Below are positions 5,370 to 6,544 of a stretch of DNA of 6,544 bases, in pieces. Position 1 is the first letter of the stretch, and each line of letters opens with the position of its first letter. This stretch comes from Burkholderiales bacterium (GTDB taxonomy: Bacteria > Pseudomonadota > Gammaproteobacteria > Burkholderiales > Burkholderiaceae_C). The DNA lies in contig CANJKD010000141.1 in assembly GCA_947474415.1 (NCBI GenBank), positions 1-6,544 of the forward strand, in the 5' to 3' direction. The translations under genes were made by a program, and so were the position numbers. The notes beneath the pieces were generated by a model. That model did no database searches. It was not told the DNA's origin and saw nothing but the letters and a program-made list of their open reading frames with translations.

Positions 5370-6544
5370 AGCGCCAGGGCGGTGGCCTCGCCGCCACCGA
5401 TGCACAGCGCCGCCACGCCGCGCTTCAGGCCGCGCTGGCGCAAGGCACCGAGCAAGGTCACGACGATGCGCGCGCCGCTCGCGCCGATCGGGTGGCCGAG
5501 CGCCACCGCCCCGCCGTGCACGTTGACGATCTCGTGCGGCAGCTTGAACTCTGCCATCGCCGCGAGCGTGACGGCGGCGAAGGCCTCGTTCACTTCCCAC
5601 AGGTCCACGTCTTTCGCGGCCCAGCCGGCTTGCGTCAGCACCTTGGCGATCGCGCCGGCCGGTGCGGTGGCGAACCAGTTCGGCGCCTGCGCATGCACGG
5701 CCTGGGCCCGGATGCGCGCGAGCGGTGCGCAGCCCAGCCTGGCAGCCGTGCTCTCGCGCATCAGCAGCAGCGCGGCAGCGCCGTCGGAAATGCTCGACGA
5801 AGTGGCGGCGGTGATCGTGCCGTTCTTCGCGAAGGCGGGCTTCAGGCCGGCGACCTTGTCGAGCTTGGCCTTGAAGGGTTGTTCGTCGAACTTCACAAGG
5901 GTGTCGCCGCCCTTGCCCGCGAGCGTGACCGGCGCCATCTCCCAGTCGAAGCTGCCGTCTTCATTGGCCCGCTTCGCGCGCTGCGTGGAGGCAATGGCGA
6001 AGCCGTCCATCTGATCGCGCGTGAAGCCGTATCGGGCAACGCAGTCTTCGGCGAATACGCCCATTGACTTGCCGGAACCGGACGGCAGTTTTTCGTAGGC
6101 ATCTTCCAGCCCGTCGAGTGCCATGTGGTCATACAGCGCCGCCACGCCGTACTTCACGCCCTTGCGCATGTGCGTCAGGTGTGGCGCGTTCGTCATGCTT
6201 TCCATGCCCCCGGCGACCACCACGTCGGCGCTCTCGCTCTTCAGCATGTCGTGCGCGAACATCATCGCCCGCATGCCCGAGCCGCACATCTTCGACAGCG
6301 TGACCGCGCCCACCGATTGCGGCAGGCCCGCGCCCAGCACCGCCTGGCGCGCCGGCGCCTGGCCCTGGCCGGCCATCAGGCAGTTGCCCATCAGCGCTTC
6401 GTTGACGGCGTCGCCCGTGATGCCGGCGCGCTCGACCGCCGCACGAATGGCAAGCGCACCGAGCTGGTGTGCGGCCATGGAACTGAAGTCACCCAGCAAG
6501 CTACCGATCGGCGTGCGGGCAGCGGAAACGATGACGATGGAATC
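5357..6544 (-). CDS. Acetyl-CoA C-acetyltransferase (thiolase II), N-terminus just outside window
   Basis: The frame is open to the window edge and shows 395 residues beginning DSIVIVSAARTPIGS, so only the first one to few residues are missing; family members are about 392-396 aa. The enzyme condenses two acetyl-CoA to acetoacetyl-CoA, or cleaves 3-ketoacyl-CoA in the degradative direction, in the cytoplasm. All catalytic residues are present (visible numbering): acyl-accepting Cys87 in KMCGSGMRA, NEAFA, His351 in GHPIGASGAR, and Cys381 in CIGGGEATAL. Comparable positions in the Zoogloea enzyme are Cys89, His348 and Cys378. The internal TTG at 6499 lies within the conserved N-terminus and is not the start. 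Paralogues (atoB, phaA, bktB types) cannot be told apart here, so no symbol is given. It is the most upstream visible gene of the cluster, and the promoter must lie beyond the window. Confidence 0.95.
   Translation of the reverse strand, partial: DSIVIVSAARTPIGSLLGDFSSMAAHQLGALAIRAAVERAGITGDAVNEALMGNCLMAGQGQAPARQAVLGAGLPQSVGAVTLSKMCGSGMRAMMFAHDMLKSESADVVVAGGMESMTNAPHLTHMRKGVKYGVAALYDHMALDGLEDAYEKLPSGSGKSMGVFAEDCVARYGFTRDQMDGFAIASTQRAKRANEDGSFDWEMAPVTLAGKGGDTLVKFDEQPFKAKLDKVAGLKPAFAKNGTITAATSSSISDGAAALLLMRESTAARLGCAPLARIRAQAVHAQAPNWFATAPAGAIAKVLTQAGWAAKDVDLWEVNEAFAAVTLAAMAEFKLPHEIVNVHGGAVALGHPIGASGARIVVTLLGALRQRGLKRGVAALCIGGGEATALALEIL

Noticed and set aside
5073..6014. Plus-strand 313-codon open frame opposite exporter and thiolase
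   Set aside because: Ser/Ala-rich antisense frame crossing two real genes; no start context or domain.

Overview
The window looks like chromosomal DNA of a high-GC beta-proteobacterium, probably of the order Burkholderiales (Rubrivivax/Leptothrix/Comamonadaceae-like). This is inferred from the strong G/C preference at third codon positions, the paired DUF2868 and DUF3482 genes, and the style of the thiolase and acyl-CoA dehydrogenase. I saw no rRNA, tRNA, CRISPR array, transposase or prophage gene.

All six intact or edge-cut genes are on the minus strand and read from the right end to the left. From 6544 down to 2723 lies a compact catabolic cluster. It holds a biosynthetic-type thiolase cut at its N-terminus by the window edge, a LysE/RhtB-family exporter, an acyl-CoA dehydrogenase, and an L-2-haloacid dehalogenase-type HAD hydrolase. 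Gaps are 54 bp and 37 bp, then a 4-bp ATGA overlap between dehydrogenase and hydrolase, so one polycistronic transcript is likely. The dehydrogenase and thiolase can provide the first oxidation and the final thiolytic step of a short-chain or branched acyl-CoA route. No hydratase or hydroxyacyl-CoA dehydrogenase lies in the window.

From 2308 to the left edge is a second, separate unit: a multi-pass membrane protein (DUF2868) overlapping by ATGA a GTPase with a predicted DUF3482 C-terminus, which runs off the window. This pairing recurs in proteobacteria, but I know of no established function.

The 414-bp gap between the units (2309-2722) is not empty. It holds a plus-strand coding remnant with normal third-position bias and membrane-protein character. 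It resembles the COG3235 (CbiM-like/ECF-type permease) family but lacks its N-terminus, seems to lack an internal segment, and has lost its stop by what looks like one extra CG in a (CG)5 run. It is the most unusual item here. The rest is ordinary housekeeping and catabolic sequence, and I see no clear new defence or mobile system.
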